A DNA stretch of 64,000 nucleotides from IMG/VR virus record IMGVR_UViG_3300012039_000002, positions 62,001 through 126,000 of that record. One strand, written 5' to 3'. Shown in pieces: positions 1-8,478 of the stretch. Position 1 is the stretch's first letter. The number at the start of each line of letters is the position of its first letter. This DNA comes from a virus. The notes below the pieces were generated by a model. It saw nothing but the letters and a program-made list of their open reading frames with translations, was not told the origin of the DNA and ran no database searches. A program made the position numbers and the translations under genes.

Positions 1-230
1 TATTCTGACATGAACTTATATAGCCCAAAATGTGTGTTGAGTTCTTCGAAGGGATAGTCTATTTCGCATTCATCTTCTGCAAGGTTGATCGATATAACCT
101 TAGGCACAATGAAAAATTGGTACACGCCATTCTTCTTGAAACTGAGGTAGTCAACAGTTCCGTTGGCTGACGACCGTTCCATATTTTCTTTATGCGTTTG
201 TTCAAAAGTCTCTTTAGTCTTGATTTTCAT
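1..230 (-). CDS. Unknown protein, N-terminal part (runs off the window)
   Basis: This reading frame starts with ATG at 230 on the minus strand and runs to the window edge, giving 76 codons of an unfinished protein beginning MKIKTKETFEQTHKEN. A strong ribosome binding site (GGAGG) lies about 8 bases upstream of the start. A TATAAT box occurs further upstream, on the minus strand near 251-256, without a clear -35 partner. The product has no motif I recognise; the visible part is mixed charged and hydrophobic with one Cys. It lies downstream of, and in the same direction as, the GT17 gene and the terminase/portal block. Confidence 0.6.
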   Translation of the reverse strand, partial: MKIKTKETFEQTHKENMERSSANGTVDYLSFKKNGVYQFFIVPKVISINLAEDECEIDYPFEELNTHFGLYKFMSE

Positions 231-288
231 TGCAATCCTCCATGCGAGATAATTTATTATACTACAACTTACATGCCTGAGACGTTAG

Positions 289-948
289 CTACACAGTGAT
301 TTGGGAAATTATTTTCTTTTTAAGAGATTTGGCAAAAGTGTCATTCTCGAAACTGTCTATTTCTACAGTTGCGATATAGTTCATTCTACAAATCTTCTCC
401 GTAGTAAAGGCTCTTTCAAGAATGTTGATGTCTCTCTTGGCATTGTTAGCGCTCAATACAAAGTAGGTCTTACCGCCAGAGGGCTCATCCTTTGTCGGCT
501 TATCATTCTGGATAATAGGAACGATGCTGTTGAGAAGCTTCGTAGAATTGATTGTATAGAAAATGTAGGAGGGCTTGGCAGCACCGTCAACTCTTTTTCT
601 ATGTATTCTAATCGTATTGACGTTCTTTAGAAAGTCGGCTTCGAAGAGATTAGAAACGTCTATCTGCTTAGTCTTATCAACGCTAAAGATAGCCACTATA
701 GTCTCATTATCAACGACGTCAAAAGTGTCATCGAACTTCTCATTTTTGAGATCGAAAGTATAGAAGCGTTCTTTATCAATCTTATAGACAATAGCTTTTT
801 CAGTTATGTTGTCTAGCTTAGACAAGAAATCCGCGATTTGTAAGCTGATGAAATTGCCGCTAAACTTGTTTTTCAAAGGCTTCAATGGGAAAAATACAGC
901 TATAAGTTTAGTGGTAGAGGTTTTTTCGGTTGATTGCTCTGCGACCAT
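289..948 (-). CDS. Unknown 219-aa protein
   Basis: I do not recognise this protein. It is lysine-rich, has no membrane segment or signal peptide, and no visible catalytic motif. The start at 948 is supported by AAGGAG five to six bases upstream, inside the end of the preceding gene; the TAA of the GT17 gene (949-951) abuts this ATG, so the two are translationally coupled. It is the penultimate gene of the minus-strand block in this window. Whether it is a virion or an early protein cannot be told from the sequence. Confidence 0.65.
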   Translation of the reverse strand: MVAEQSTEKTSTTKLIAVFFPLKPLKNKFSGNFISLQIADFLSKLDNITEKAIVYKIDKERFYTFDLKNEKFDDTFDVVDNETIVAIFSVDKTKQIDVSNLFEADFLKNVNTIRIHRKRVDGAAKPSYIFYTINSTKLLNSIVPIIQNDKPTKDEPSGGKTYFVLSANNAKRDINILERAFTTEKICRMNYIATVEIDSFENDTFAKSLKKKIISQITV

Positions 949-1746
949 TTACTTCTCCTTATTGCGGATATATTTATTCCATGCTGAAAGGTTTTCTCTT
1001 ATAGTTCTAGGGTACAGCCAATCGATATCGATTATTTGAAATTTGGGCTGATCTGTTCGTCCTACGATATTGTCTAGCTTTTCGAATCTCGCTTCAATGC
1101 CGGCTCTAACTTCAGGCGTATCGTATTCTGTGTGACAGAAATTGTTGAACTTCTCTTTGACTTTTTCGACACCGCCAAGCCAACCGAAATGATTTCCGCA
1201 ATTAGAAAGATGATACGCATTAGCGTGGAAAGTTCCATCATTTCTATTAGGCCCAGTTCGCAAATAGCTCAAGCTGGGATTTTCACTATATATTCGTCCT
1301 GTTACTGCATACGGATGAGGGCATATGTAGCCCGGCTGCTGGACATTTATATAATAAAAGAACAGCCGCATATCTAGTCTTACTAATCCATGGCGCCGTG
1401 TTTCGGCTACTATTCTAGGGATATTCTCCCCGTTGATTATTTCGTCTATATCTGTTACTATAAGGACGTCATCATTTTCTATGTAGAATGGCCTTGCAGC
1501 AATATCACGTTGCCGTACTTCTTTATCCCATCGCCCCGGGCAATCAGCAAAGTCTTCTTCGTGCGCCACAATATACTTTACTTTGTTCCCGTATTTCCAA
1601 GCAGGGAAAGAGAGCGCTTTCGCTTTACCCGAATGAGTCACTTTAGACTCAACTACAACTATTCTGTCGACATACGGAGATTCTTCTTTTATCTTCAAAT
1701 CGAGAAGATCTATTTCGTCGTAAAACATTGTCATGCTATAAATCAT
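949..1746 (-). CDS. GT17-type glycosyltransferase
   Basis: This is a 265-aa protein of the glycosyltransferase family 17 type (beta-1,4-N-acetylglucosaminyltransferase fold, GT-A). Visible hallmarks are the N-terminal MTMFYDEIDLLDLKI segment, VVVESKVTHSGK (residues 30-41, with Glu33), and the metal/nucleotide-sugar binding DID (residues 99-101) inside VLIVTDIDEI. Family members transfer sugars from nucleotide donors. In phages they could act on virion proteins, DNA bases or the host surface; the sequence does not say which. It sits directly downstream of the portal gene, an odd place for an enzyme, and is coupled to the following unknown gene. The assignment to the family is good; the acceptor is unknown. 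Confidence 0.85.
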   Translation of the reverse strand: MIYSMTMFYDEIDLLDLKIKEESPYVDRIVVVESKVTHSGKAKALSFPAWKYGNKVKYIVAHEEDFADCPGRWDKEVRQRDIAARPFYIENDDVLIVTDIDEIINGENIPRIVAETRRHGLVRLDMRLFFYYINVQQPGYICPHPYAVTGRIYSENPSLSYLRTGPNRNDGTFHANAYHLSNCGNHFGWLGGVEKVKEKFNNFCHTEYDTPEVRAGIEARFEKLDNIVGRTDQPKFQIIDIDWLYPRTIRENLSAWNKYIRNKEK

Positions 1747-1768
1747 ATCATACCTCTTTTTGTTTTAC

Positions 1769-3457
1769 TTATGGAAGGACACTTCCTGTCGGAAGCATGG
1801 CACCAGCAGACGTAGTTCCGAAAGTGCTATAGTTTCCGCCGTAGTCGTCCAAATCAGATGATTCATCTCCCGCTTCTGAATCTCCGCCTTCCGCTTCTTC
1901 GTCGTCGTTTATGCCATTATCGTTTTCATCTTCTTCTTCACTGGGCTCTTCATCTCCGCCTCCGCCTTGCTCGGCTTGTGCTGCATCAGCTGCCATCTTG
2001 GCTTGAGCATAGACAGGGTTGAGGATAATATCGCCCTGAGGAAGTTCTTTATAGCCGTACTGGGCTCTAAGTTCATTAACTGTCTTGAGGTATTCGACTT
2101 CCTGTCTTTCAAGAGCAATCTTCTGAGATTCAATAAGGTCAGTGTAGCCGTAGAACGAAAATTCAAATTGATCATCTGTAAGCGGACCAACGACGTATTT
2201 ATTTATAGTGGCTTCAATGAATCTAAGCAACGGCACTAGGCCCTTGTCTTTCGAGAACTTAATTCTTTCAAGTGCTGAGCTATCATTAAGAGATCTTGAC
2301 TGGCCAGAGACGCCACCCTTATTAGGGAAGTTGATTTCAACAGGGTCGATCTGATAAACACCGCAAATGACGTTTACAAGATATTCTAACCATCTACCGA
2401 ATTCCATGTCCCTATTTGACTGGCCCAAGTTGATCCAATCAATTCCGCCTTCGGAAGCAATAATAGGAGTCTTCCAAGCATTGGCAACTCCGGTTATCTG
2501 GGCATGCCAAGCTCTACGGAAAGCGTCGAGCTCTTCTCTTGGTACATTGGCTCCCTTAACGTTAAGAATGCCTTTTGGAGTAGATCCTTGAGTGAACCAC
2601 CGCTTGTTATGCTCTTCACCATAGATCTGCGCAGAGATGTAGTTCAGAGCCATCTCTATTTCGGATATGCCATAACCATTGGCTTTTATGTCTGTTGTAG
2701 CATTACGAATAGCAAACGCCATTTCATCATAAGCGTAGGCCGTATAGAGATTGCCGTCAATGAATTGGACATAATAGATGCCCTTTTCAATCTTAGTCTT
2801 GGGATCGGCTAATCTTATGGTTCCCGCATCAACCGCGTAAATGGCCGAGGGCCTGCCGGTGTAAGGATCTTTTACAATTTCAAAACAAAGCTGGTCAAAC
2901 GTCAGCGTGTCTCTTACTATCTTTCTGAGAAACGTTTGGAAGTTGTCTCTTTGAGGATCTCTTAATCTTGTAGTGGGCGTGCCGCAGTCGCCAATGAAAT
3001 TAGTTAAGTCCATGACTTTCTTGATTTCATCTGGCGTGAGAGAAGGCACTTTCAGATTGGGATTAGCCTGCTTTTGTAGATATTGAAACTTCTTGTTCTT
3101 AGGATAGACAGTATAGCCTATTCTATCGTTTGGCATTATGTATGGCGTAGCAAACATAGCGCACTGATTAATTCGAGTGTTGATGATGGAGGCTATGACG
3201 CCGTTTCTGTATGAGACTTTTCTTAGTAACTGATAGCTTAGAGCCCATGAAGCGTTCTTGGTTTTGAACTGTAGATAATCAAGAACAAATAGAGGGTCGT
3301 AAAACTTAGTTACTGGTGCCGGGTCTCTTGCATCTTGCTTGTCTAGAATCTTCCCACCTGAGAGCGCTACTTTTGTGGCTTTCTCTAGGGCTTCATCGAT
3401 CCCGCCGTTTACCATAGCGAGTTCTAGACTAACATCTGTTTTCTTTCTTCGTCCCAT
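1769..3457 (-). CDS. Portal protein
   Basis: This 562-aa protein is the likely dodecameric portal through which DNA enters and leaves the capsid. It resembles the HK97/PBSX-like portal group: an N-terminal region with YDPLFVLDYLQF, a conserved middle with TFDQLCFEIVKDP and a segment about residues 280-400 covering QIYGEEHNKRWFTQG and VNVICGVYQIDP, which are typical of portal clip/wing segments. The C-terminal 80 residues are a very acidic low-complexity tail (Glu/Asp/Gly-rich). Its start lies five bases from the stop of the large terminase gene, in the classic terminase-portal order. The gene runs opposite to the other head genes, which begin at 6484 on the plus strand. Confidence 0.9.
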   Translation of the reverse strand: MGRRKKTDVSLELAMVNGGIDEALEKATKVALSGGKILDKQDARDPAPVTKFYDPLFVLDYLQFKTKNASWALSYQLLRKVSYRNGVIASIINTRINQCAMFATPYIMPNDRIGYTVYPKNKKFQYLQKQANPNLKVPSLTPDEIKKVMDLTNFIGDCGTPTTRLRDPQRDNFQTFLRKIVRDTLTFDQLCFEIVKDPYTGRPSAIYAVDAGTIRLADPKTKIEKGIYYVQFIDGNLYTAYAYDEMAFAIRNATTDIKANGYGISEIEMALNYISAQIYGEEHNKRWFTQGSTPKGILNVKGANVPREELDAFRRAWHAQITGVANAWKTPIIASEGGIDWINLGQSNRDMEFGRWLEYLVNVICGVYQIDPVEINFPNKGGVSGQSRSLNDSSALERIKFSKDKGLVPLLRFIEATINKYVVGPLTDDQFEFSFYGYTDLIESQKIALERQEVEYLKTVNELRAQYGYKELPQGDIILNPVYAQAKMAADAAQAEQGGGGDEEPSEEEDENDNGINDDEEAEGGDSEAGDESSDLDDYGGNYSTFGTTSAGAMLPTGSVLP

Positions 3458-3461
3458 TTAA

Positions 3462-5246
3462 TTACTTCTCCGTTGTTATGTATTTCATCCAATCAATAGT
3501 CTCGGGATCACCCACCGTGATATTGTGATCTAGTGGGTGCAAATAGTTGTCATCGTATAACAATTTTTGTCTATCGTAAACTGAGGGCTTTTGCTGCGTA
3601 TCCGAAACACCAATCCCAAAGGCATCTTTATTAACAAATGAAAAGGACGAACTGTTTCTCTCATTCATTAAGACGAAACCGCCTACAGCAGCTGCAATTA
3701 TACTGTCATCGTGTTTTCCTTCGGAAGCCTGTGGTTTCCCGTTGGGACCGTAAACAAATGACAGCGCTTGATCGAGCCATGTCTTACTGTAAATTACTAG
3801 CATATTGTTGCGAAGTGCTTCTGCGGCGGTGTCTAAGATAAGAGGCCGAGTAACACTGCTTGATACAAAACCTGGCTTACCATCTTTAGCAAAGTAAACA
3901 CTCGGATATTTGTCAAGAATCTTAATTTGATCTTGTAAATAACCGTTTGTGGCCCAATAATTAAGCAGGTGCCCGTGGTTGTTTCTTTCTATAACTAGTT
4001 TTGGGAAGTTGTATTGAGCGCACATATGATACAACAACTTGTAGAATTTTGGCATAGTTAGCTTGTCGGCTATTTCAGCACAAAACTCCACAAATATTGG
4101 ATCTTTATTTAGTCGTAAGATGTATGCAGTTGAGTTGTCTGATTGCGGGTTGCCTTCTGCAGGGTCGGCACATGCTACGTACGTCTCTCCTTGTTTGAAT
4201 TCTTTGTAGATAGTAATCTTGTCGTCCATTTGTTTCTTAGACCAACCTGGCTCTATGATGACGCCTTGGTTGTTCTTCTTATCCCAAGTCTTGCCTTGTT
4301 CGTTCCATAAAATTATCGACTTGATGATTTTGGCATCAAAGAACGGTCTACCAGATGAGATAAAGCAAGTAGCATCATCTTCTGGATATTCTTGGACAAA
4401 CTTGTCTTTCAGCGAGGCTTGCTTAGATCTTCTCCAAGCTATTTGCTCGTGAGAAAGATGATGAACGTTGATCATTAATTTTTCATCATCGGTAAGAGTC
4501 TCAATGATATATTGTTCTTCCGATTTTTCGAGCGGGTAAAAATACTCTGGATGATCGAACCATCTATAGAAGTGAGGATACGGAATCTGATTTAGTTTTC
4601 TATCTAGAGCGCTAGTATTCTTAGCGTTAGTATAGTCTGTATGGAAGTGGTTGTAGCCATTAGCCGTCGTTTCATAGATGATGATACCACTCTTAGGCAC
4701 TGTTTCAAGCAACGAAGGCATTAATTCTTCAGGACGCTCCCAGAAAGCATATTCAGAAGCGTGCAACAAGTTAATAGTTGTGCCTCGGCCAAAGCCAACT
4801 GATCCAGCTGTACCAATGAAAATTTTGCTGCCGATGTCTTCAAACACAATTTCTCTCTTTGAAGAATATCTCTTAGCGGGTCTAATTTCATCGGGAAGCT
4901 TTTCATACATCAGCTTGGTGATTTCAAAGATTCTAGCAGTAGATTCGGCATCGTGAGCAATAATTGCAGCTGTAGTGTTCGGAACTAAAATACATTCCGT
5001 CAAGAACAAGGCGCATATTAATGTGGTGAAACCTAACTGGCGGGGCTTGAGGATGATATGCCTGTCTACACCTTCGTTGTTTAACTCGACGTACTTAGAA
5101 TAGAACATCTTCTGAATAGGGTTGAATACGAAAGGGACGATATAGCGGTCTTTGTCCTTAATACTTATAAATGTTTCTATAAAGTATTGATGGTCGGAGA
5201 GCGCTTTCTGAACTATCTCGTCGGGATTCAATGCGGCTTCGTTCAT
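3462..5246 (-). CDS. terL: Terminase large subunit
   Basis: This 594-aa protein is the DNA-packaging motor: an ATPase plus headful or site-specific nuclease that docks on the portal. Visible ATPase motifs are Walker A-like KPRQLGFTT (residues 67-75), the Walker B/catalytic acid region LLHASEYAFW (Glu165), and the coupling motif ETTANG (192-197). The C-terminal RNase H-like nuclease domain shows ACADPAEG (Asp361), LVIERNNHG (around 435) and KHDDSI (around 520), supplying the expected acidic metal ligands. Length is normal for the family. The start overlaps the upstream nuclease gene by an ATGA tetranucleotide, so translation is coupled. Confidence 0.97.
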   Translation of the reverse strand: MNEAALNPDEIVQKALSDHQYFIETFISIKDKDRYIVPFVFNPIQKMFYSKYVELNNEGVDRHIILKPRQLGFTTLICALFLTECILVPNTTAAIIAHDAESTARIFEITKLMYEKLPDEIRPAKRYSSKREIVFEDIGSKIFIGTAGSVGFGRGTTINLLHASEYAFWERPEELMPSLLETVPKSGIIIYETTANGYNHFHTDYTNAKNTSALDRKLNQIPYPHFYRWFDHPEYFYPLEKSEEQYIIETLTDDEKLMINVHHLSHEQIAWRRSKQASLKDKFVQEYPEDDATCFISSGRPFFDAKIIKSIILWNEQGKTWDKKNNQGVIIEPGWSKKQMDDKITIYKEFKQGETYVACADPAEGNPQSDNSTAYILRLNKDPIFVEFCAEIADKLTMPKFYKLLYHMCAQYNFPKLVIERNNHGHLLNYWATNGYLQDQIKILDKYPSVYFAKDGKPGFVSSSVTRPLILDTAAEALRNNMLVIYSKTWLDQALSFVYGPNGKPQASEGKHDDSIIAAAVGGFVLMNERNSSSFSFVNKDAFGIGVSDTQQKPSVYDRQKLLYDDNYLHPLDHNITVGDPETIDWMKYITTEK

Positions 5247-5620
5247 ATCAACATCAGCTTTCTACTTAATTTTACGGGATCATTAATCTCATGCTCCCAA
5301 ATTATGATGACTCTCCATCCACACCGCTCAAAACGACTAATTCGTTGCATCGTTTTGTACAGCGGCTCGTTTTTGTGCCAATAATCACCGTACACTTCAA
5401 CAACAAGTTTCCGAGTTTTATTAATGAAATCCGGTCTAAGGTTATCGATCTTGAAGGATCCGTCTCCGGTAAAAACAAAGGCTGAACCAAGAACTTGTTG
5501 TAGTTTCCGTTCCAAGCCGTTGGGCCCTGCTCTTCTAGGCCGTCTTTTGATTTGGCTGAGTTGACGTCTGGCTCGAAGAATCTTTTCAATGTCATACTCG
5601 TACCTATAATCTTTAACCAC
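5243..5620 (-). CDS. Vsr/DUF559-like PD-(D/E)XK nuclease
   Basis: This is a 125-aa basic protein of the very-short-patch-repair/DUF559 endonuclease type. Key residues are RPDF (Asp64), LVVEVYGDYWH (Glu75 and His82) and the C-terminal strand WRVIIIWEHEI. Such small nucleases nick DNA at mismatches, joints or specific sites. The start is a GTG at 5620, supported by AGAGG about six bases upstream inside the end of the preceding gene. It lies between the probable small terminase and the large terminase, overlapping both (8 and 4 bases), so a role in packaging, such as nicking or joint resolution ahead of the motor, is a reasonable inference. A homing-type passenger is less likely given the tight overlaps. 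Confidence 0.75.
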   Translation of the reverse strand: MVKDYRYEYDIEKILRARRQLSQIKRRPRRAGPNGLERKLQQVLGSAFVFTGDGSFKIDNLRPDFINKTRKLVVEVYGDYWHKNEPLYKTMQRISRFERCGWRVIIIWEHEINDPVKLSRKLMLI

Positions 5621-6224
5621 TTAAGCCTCTTGAGGCCCTCTGGTTGATGATCATTTGCGACAAAGTTACGGTGCCTCCGCCTGCTACGACTCCCGCTGCA
5701 GCCTCACCCAACGCTTTACCGAAACTTGGAGATGAAACTTTCTGATCTTCAAGAAGTCTAGCTGCGTGCTCTAATACAAGCGCGGCTGCGTTTAGCCGAG
5801 TTTTGTCTTCATCAGCATGGACAGTCAGTTCTGCTAGAGCGTCCATTGCTGAATCCACTTGTTTGAGAACTTTTGAGAGGATGAGGGTTTTCTGATCTTC
5901 TGCTATGCGACGCTTGACATCAACGAACTCGTCTGATGTAACTATTTCTTTATATCTATTCTGAGAAATGTTCACAACTTTACATATAGTATCTTTTGTT
6001 TCACTGGAGAACTGGAGAGCGGCTACTTGCTCACAATGCGCGGCGAACTGATCATCTTCAAGTACTGCCACATCGCTTTGAGCGTCAAATTTGTCAACTA
6101 AAGCTAGCTCGGGTGTCTTTTCTACAACTTCTGTCTTCTGTTGCACTAACTGATTAAGAGTATCTAGTGTGCCTCTTATCTTGCGAATGCTATCATTCTG
6201 TTGCTTCCTAATATCATTGCCCAT
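5613..6224 (-). CDS. Probable terminase small subunit
   Basis: This is a 203-aa protein, first in the minus-strand packaging block. Residues about 80-115 (around ICKVVNISQNRYKEIV) look like the helix-turn-helix DNA-recognition segment of small terminases, followed by a mostly helical, acidic middle. The C-terminus is Gly/Ala-rich (GEAAAGVVAGGG). Small terminase subunits bind the packaging site and load DNA onto the large subunit. The assignment rests on position and the HTH-like segment, not on a clear family signature. A non-terminase helical protein is the alternative. Confidence 0.5.
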   Translation of the reverse strand: MGNDIRKQQNDSIRKIRGTLDTLNQLVQQKTEVVEKTPELALVDKFDAQSDVAVLEDDQFAAHCEQVAALQFSSETKDTICKVVNISQNRYKEIVTSDEFVDVKRRIAEDQKTLILSKVLKQVDSAMDALAELTVHADEDKTRLNAAALVLEHAARLLEDQKVSSPSFGKALGEAAAGVVAGGGTVTLSQMIINQRASRGLSG

Positions 6225-6483
6225 TTTAAACCTCTTTAGTCGTAACCATTCAATTGATTCAGCTATTGGTTTTGGTTACCATCATCTCTATGAAGTCTTG
6301 AAACCATTATACACATTCGTACGTCTTCGAGTTAGTAGCTCGGAAAAATAGTTTTAGAGCTCTGTACGATTGATCGACAAATGATAAATTAGCTTGCAAT
6401 CACGGATAAATCGAGGAATTTCTCTTAATATAGTACCTGTCTACGTGTTTTATTTGTTACATTTTACCGAAAGAAGGTGGACG
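6225..6483. promoter_or_regulatory. Divergent intergenic region between packaging and head genes
   Basis: These 259 bases separate the minus-strand terminase/portal block from the plus-strand head block and must hold promoters for both directions. The stretch is AT-rich. On the plus strand a TTAATATAGTA segment near 6425 could be part of a promoter for the protease gene. The GAAGGTGG ribosome binding site (around 6473-6480) belongs to the ATG at 6484. I see no convincing -35/-10 pair on either strand and no hairpin with a T-run. Confidence 0.4.
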
Positions 6484-7437
6484 ATGTCGGAAGAACTCAA
6501 TGACCTATTTTCTTTTTATATCGAAAACATCGAATTTAAAGAAGAACAGCTCGACAAAGCTTTCATTGATCAATACAAGCGCATCGACTTAGATAAGTCG
6601 ACTGGTCGAATTGTTGCAGGTTACGCATCAACACCCGATTTAGATTCTGACGGAGAGACTATTGTTCAGAAGGGCTTAGACATATCATATTATCAGAAGT
6701 CTGGCTGGCTGAATTATATGCATAACAACAATCCGTCCCATGTAATCGGTATTCCTATTGAGTCTTATATTGATAGCAAGGGTTTCTACACAAAAGCGAT
6801 GCTGCTTAATAACGATATGGCGAATGATGTTTGGAAACTCGAACAACAGCTCAAGTCTTTAGGCTATCCCCGTCACTTAGGTTTCTCGATAGAAGGCAAA
6901 GTAGTTGGCCGATCTGCCGTAAATAAATCAAAAATCATCAAGGCTAAAGTCACGAATGTTGCTATTACGCACATTCCCGTGAATACATTTGCGACGTTTG
7001 AAACAGTCTCGAAGTCTTTTGTTCCTCCGACTTACGACGAAGTGGTCGGCTATATAATGAAAGACCTCCCGTTAAAGAAAGACTTGGCGGCATTGAGTGC
7101 CTCACCCGGTCTCAATGCTGGTAGTAGTTTTGGAAGCGACAACTATACTGGTGGCGAAGTTTTGAGAACAGAGTCACTAGAAGGCGCAAATGCAAACGCT
7201 TACAAAGGGAAAGCAGTCACAGGGAACGATAGAACGTCCGAACAAGAACTTGATGAACGTCTCAACTCAGCCTACCGTAGTGCTCACAAATCCCATTCAG
7301 AATTAATAACTTTACTAAAGGCTGTCCACCCTGCAGCCTCTGAAAACTTGTTAGAAGAGATCACTAATCTCGTCTATAAGGCAAAGGGTATCGACAATTT
7401 TATCAAAATAATTAGCGAATCAGAGGTATTAAAGTAA
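6484..7437 (+). CDS. Prohead maturation protease
   Basis: This is a 317-aa protein of the HK97/T4 gp21-like prohead protease type (family S78/U9), which cleaves scaffold and capsid precursors inside the prohead. The protease domain covers about residues 35-190: GYASTPDLDSDGE, then the candidate catalytic His80 (NYMHNNN) and Ser135 (LGFSIEGKV), followed by KAKVTNVAITHIPVN. The C-terminal 120 residues are a separate tail that contains GSSFGSDNY...LRTESL (residues 213-232), almost the same peptide as the N-terminus of the capsid protein. I chose ATG at 6484 because GAAGGTGG precedes it; an in-frame TTG at 6394 would add 30 residues but has no such site. Confidence 0.85.
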   Translation: MSEELNDLFSFYIENIEFKEEQLDKAFIDQYKRIDLDKSTGRIVAGYASTPDLDSDGETIVQKGLDISYYQKSGWLNYMHNNNPSHVIGIPIESYIDSKGFYTKAMLLNNDMANDVWKLEQQLKSLGYPRHLGFSIEGKVVGRSAVNKSKIIKAKVTNVAITHIPVNTFATFETVSKSFVPPTYDEVVGYIMKDLPLKKDLAALSASPGLNAGSSFGSDNYTGGEVLRTESLEGANANAYKGKAVTGNDRTSEQELDERLNSAYRSAHKSHSELITLLKAVHPAASENLLEEITNLVYKAKGIDNFIKIISESEVLK

Positions 7438-7488
7438 AAACTCGTTGTTTTTTACTAATTTAATACTCGTTACACGGAGGAAAAGTGA

Positions 7489-8451
7489 ATGTCTCTTATT
7501 AAAGTGATGGAAGATCTTATCGCAAAAGCCCAGGGTTATGATACCAAGCACACGGGCTCTGGCGGTCCTGCTGAGGCGGTAGCACACTCAGTGCAGGGCG
7601 CTCCTTCGGGCGATGAAAGCAAGAAGGAAAAGAATGCGGCCAATTCTGGAACGCATATCAAGAGTGGCGGCACGCCTGGTTCAAGCAATCGACCTGAAGG
7701 CGGGGAAGATTTCAAGGACGGCGGAGCTGCTGAAGACGAAATTCAGACGCCTAAGGGTTCTGGTGGAAGGGCTCCTCAAGCTCGTCCCGGCACAATTAAG
7801 CACGAAGGTGGTCAGGGTGGTGCAACACTCTCTGCCAAGTCTGAAGGCGAAGCCGATCTCGAAAAGGGATTCCCTCCTGCTGAAAAGAAGGATGACGACA
7901 AGGGCTCCGACGAAAAGGGCGAATCAAAGGAAGATGAAAAGAAGGAACACGAAGGCGGAGATGACAAGGACGACAAGGATGAAAAGTCCGAGAAGTCAGT
8001 CGAGTCCGGTGAAGTTCTTCTTGATATCGATGAGTTCGCAACAGAAATTACAAAGTCAGTAACCGAAAAGGTTCTTGCTTTTATGGAAGAAAAGTTCGGC
8101 GAAACAGTTCAGAAATCAAAGGATTCAGAATACATCGAAGCAGGGTTGGCTAAGTCAATTGCCGCCACGCTTGATAGAGTTGAAGAACTCGAAAAGGCAG
8201 TTGTTAATGTAGCTAACGCTATGAATATTAGAAAGTCACTTCTCAAGTCATCTGACAACATCAAGGGAATTGACAACCCATCTCTTAACAAGACTTCTTT
8301 GACTAAGAGTGAGGTTTCTAGTAAGCTGCTCGACATGCAAATGTCCGGCCAGTTCGGTGTAGACACAAATATGGTTCTCAAATTTGACGGCACGGGCGAT
8401 TACTCAGTACTGCCCCCAGTAGTCAAAAGCAAACTTGGCATAGAAGAATAA
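7489..8451 (+). CDS. Scaffold/prohead-core-like protein
   Basis: This is a 320-aa protein between protease and capsid gene, the usual place of the scaffold. Residues 20-180 are low-complexity, rich in Gly, Lys, Asp and Glu with long charged runs. Residues 185-240 look coiled-coil (EFATEITKSVTEKVLAFMEE, then LDRVEELEKAVVNVA). The C-terminus is compact and may bind the capsid protein. The first residues MSLIKVMEDLIAKAQ match a motif repeated in the proteins at 13605 and 15346, and KSEGEADLEKG (DNA 7837-7869) recurs at 14658-14690. CGGAGG lies upstream of the start. Removal by the neighbouring protease is an inference. Confidence 0.7.
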   Translation: MSLIKVMEDLIAKAQGYDTKHTGSGGPAEAVAHSVQGAPSGDESKKEKNAANSGTHIKSGGTPGSSNRPEGGEDFKDGGAAEDEIQTPKGSGGRAPQARPGTIKHEGGQGGATLSAKSEGEADLEKGFPPAEKKDDDKGSDEKGESKEDEKKEHEGGDDKDDKDEKSEKSVESGEVLLDIDEFATEITKSVTEKVLAFMEEKFGETVQKSKDSEYIEAGLAKSIAATLDRVEELEKAVVNVANAMNIRKSLLKSSDNIKGIDNPSLNKTSLTKSEVSSKLLDMQMSGQFGVDTNMVLKFDGTGDYSVLPPVVKSKLGIEE

Positions 8452-8478
8452 TAGTTCACTCAGGAGGAACGCTAAACA

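Noticed and set aside
301-1039. Plus-strand frames at 301-630, 575-763 and 806-1039
   Set aside because: They lie antisense to the unknown gene at 289-948 and the GT17 gene, have no start signals, and their products have no features.
6394-6483. Longer protease start at TTG 6394
   Set aside because: No ribosome binding site, while GAAGGTGG precedes ATG 6484; the extra 30 residues do not look like protease sequence.
7433-7455. AT-only hairpin AGTAAAAAC...GTTTTTTACT after the protease gene
   Set aside because: The stem is made almost only of A-T pairs with a bulge and is not followed by a T-run, so it is too weak to call a terminator.
7613-8062. 149-codon Arg/Lys-rich frame inside the scaffold gene
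   Set aside because: It is a shifted reading of the Lys/Glu/Gly repeats with a poor start; the in-frame gene has a strong ribosome binding site and matching motifs.
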